NCBI GenBank assembly: GCA_017880705.1
Contig: JADGRS010000016.1
Coordinates: 1 to 17,370, forward strand
DNA from: Burkholderiales bacterium
GTDB taxonomy: Bacteria; Pseudomonadota; Gammaproteobacteria; Burkholderiales; Usitatibacteraceae
DNA: 17,370 nucleotides
Reading direction: 5' to 3'
This document shows, in pieces, positions 17,307-17,370 of this stretch. The notes under the pieces were generated by a model. The model was not told the origin of the DNA and searched no databases. It saw nothing but the letters and a program-made list of their open reading frames with translations. Each line of letters begins with the position of its first letter. The stretch's first letter is position 1. The position numbers and the translations under genes were made by a program.

Positions 17307-17370
17307 ATGACCCGATTCGTGTTGTGCGCCTGGCTCGCGCTCGCGGCGCCATGGACTTCCGCGCAGGCCC
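17307..17370 (+). CDS. Start of an exported protein (partial; probably D-alanyl-D-alanine carboxypeptidase)
   Basis: ATG 17307 opens 21 codons reading MTRFVLCAWLALAAPWTSAQ followed by Ala, a typical signal peptide that runs off the right edge. It begins 11 bases after rlpA, so it belongs to the same operon. In betaproteobacteria and other relatives a PBP5/6-type D,D-carboxypeptidase (dacA/dacC) commonly follows rlpA; that identity rests on context only, since no catalytic motif is inside the window. Confidence 0.55.
   Translation, partial: MTRFVLCAWLALAAPWTSAQA

Overview
The window is a GC-rich chromosomal segment that looks like a betaproteobacterium. This rests on gene order: gatCAB lies divergent from an mreB-mreC-mreD-mrdA-rodA-rlpA cluster, an arrangement known in that class. 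The protein features and the visibly GC-rich base composition agree. Genes are tightly packed, and no gene-free stretch exceeds about 215 bases. I see no rRNA, tRNA, CRISPR array, prophage or complete insertion sequence. One mobile-looking palindromic repeat sits inside the cell-shape operon.

Left part, all on the minus strand (1-5954). A NapC/NirT-type membrane cytochrome c is cut by the left edge. Next to it is a three-gene unit transcribed right to left: an outer-membrane porin-like protein, a small periplasmic phosphate-binding-type protein and a methyl-accepting chemotaxis receptor, spaced only 14 and 13 bases apart. Upstream is the ABC-F ATPase gene yheS. The 214 bases between yheS and the porin hold three distinct dyad-symmetric sequences.

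Middle part (6008-10729). pyrE (orotate phosphoribosyltransferase) diverges from yheS. It is followed by an exported, coiled-coil, DUF4124-like protein of unknown role. That gene converges, with a 4-base gap, on gatC-gatA-gatB, which encode the amidotransferase that completes Asn-tRNA and/or Gln-tRNA by transamidation.

Right part, plus strand (10832-17370). This is the rod-shape and elongasome operon: mreB (actin-like filament), mreC and mreD (membrane scaffold), mrdA (PBP2 transpeptidase), mrdB/rodA (SEDS glycosyltransferase) and rlpA (septal/peptidoglycan lytic transglycosylase lipoprotein). The start of a further exported protein follows, probably the PBP5/6-type D,D-carboxypeptidase. Genes from mreC onward overlap or nearly touch. 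The only break is between mreB and mreC, where a 63-base, near-perfect inverted repeat is inserted and may act as an attenuator.

Most of the window is well-known housekeeping sequence. I do not see a convincing new biological system. The items most worth a second look are the mreB/mreC palindrome, the atypical first heme motif (CX3CH) of the cytochrome, and the porin/binding-protein/chemoreceptor unit with its dyad-rich promoter region.
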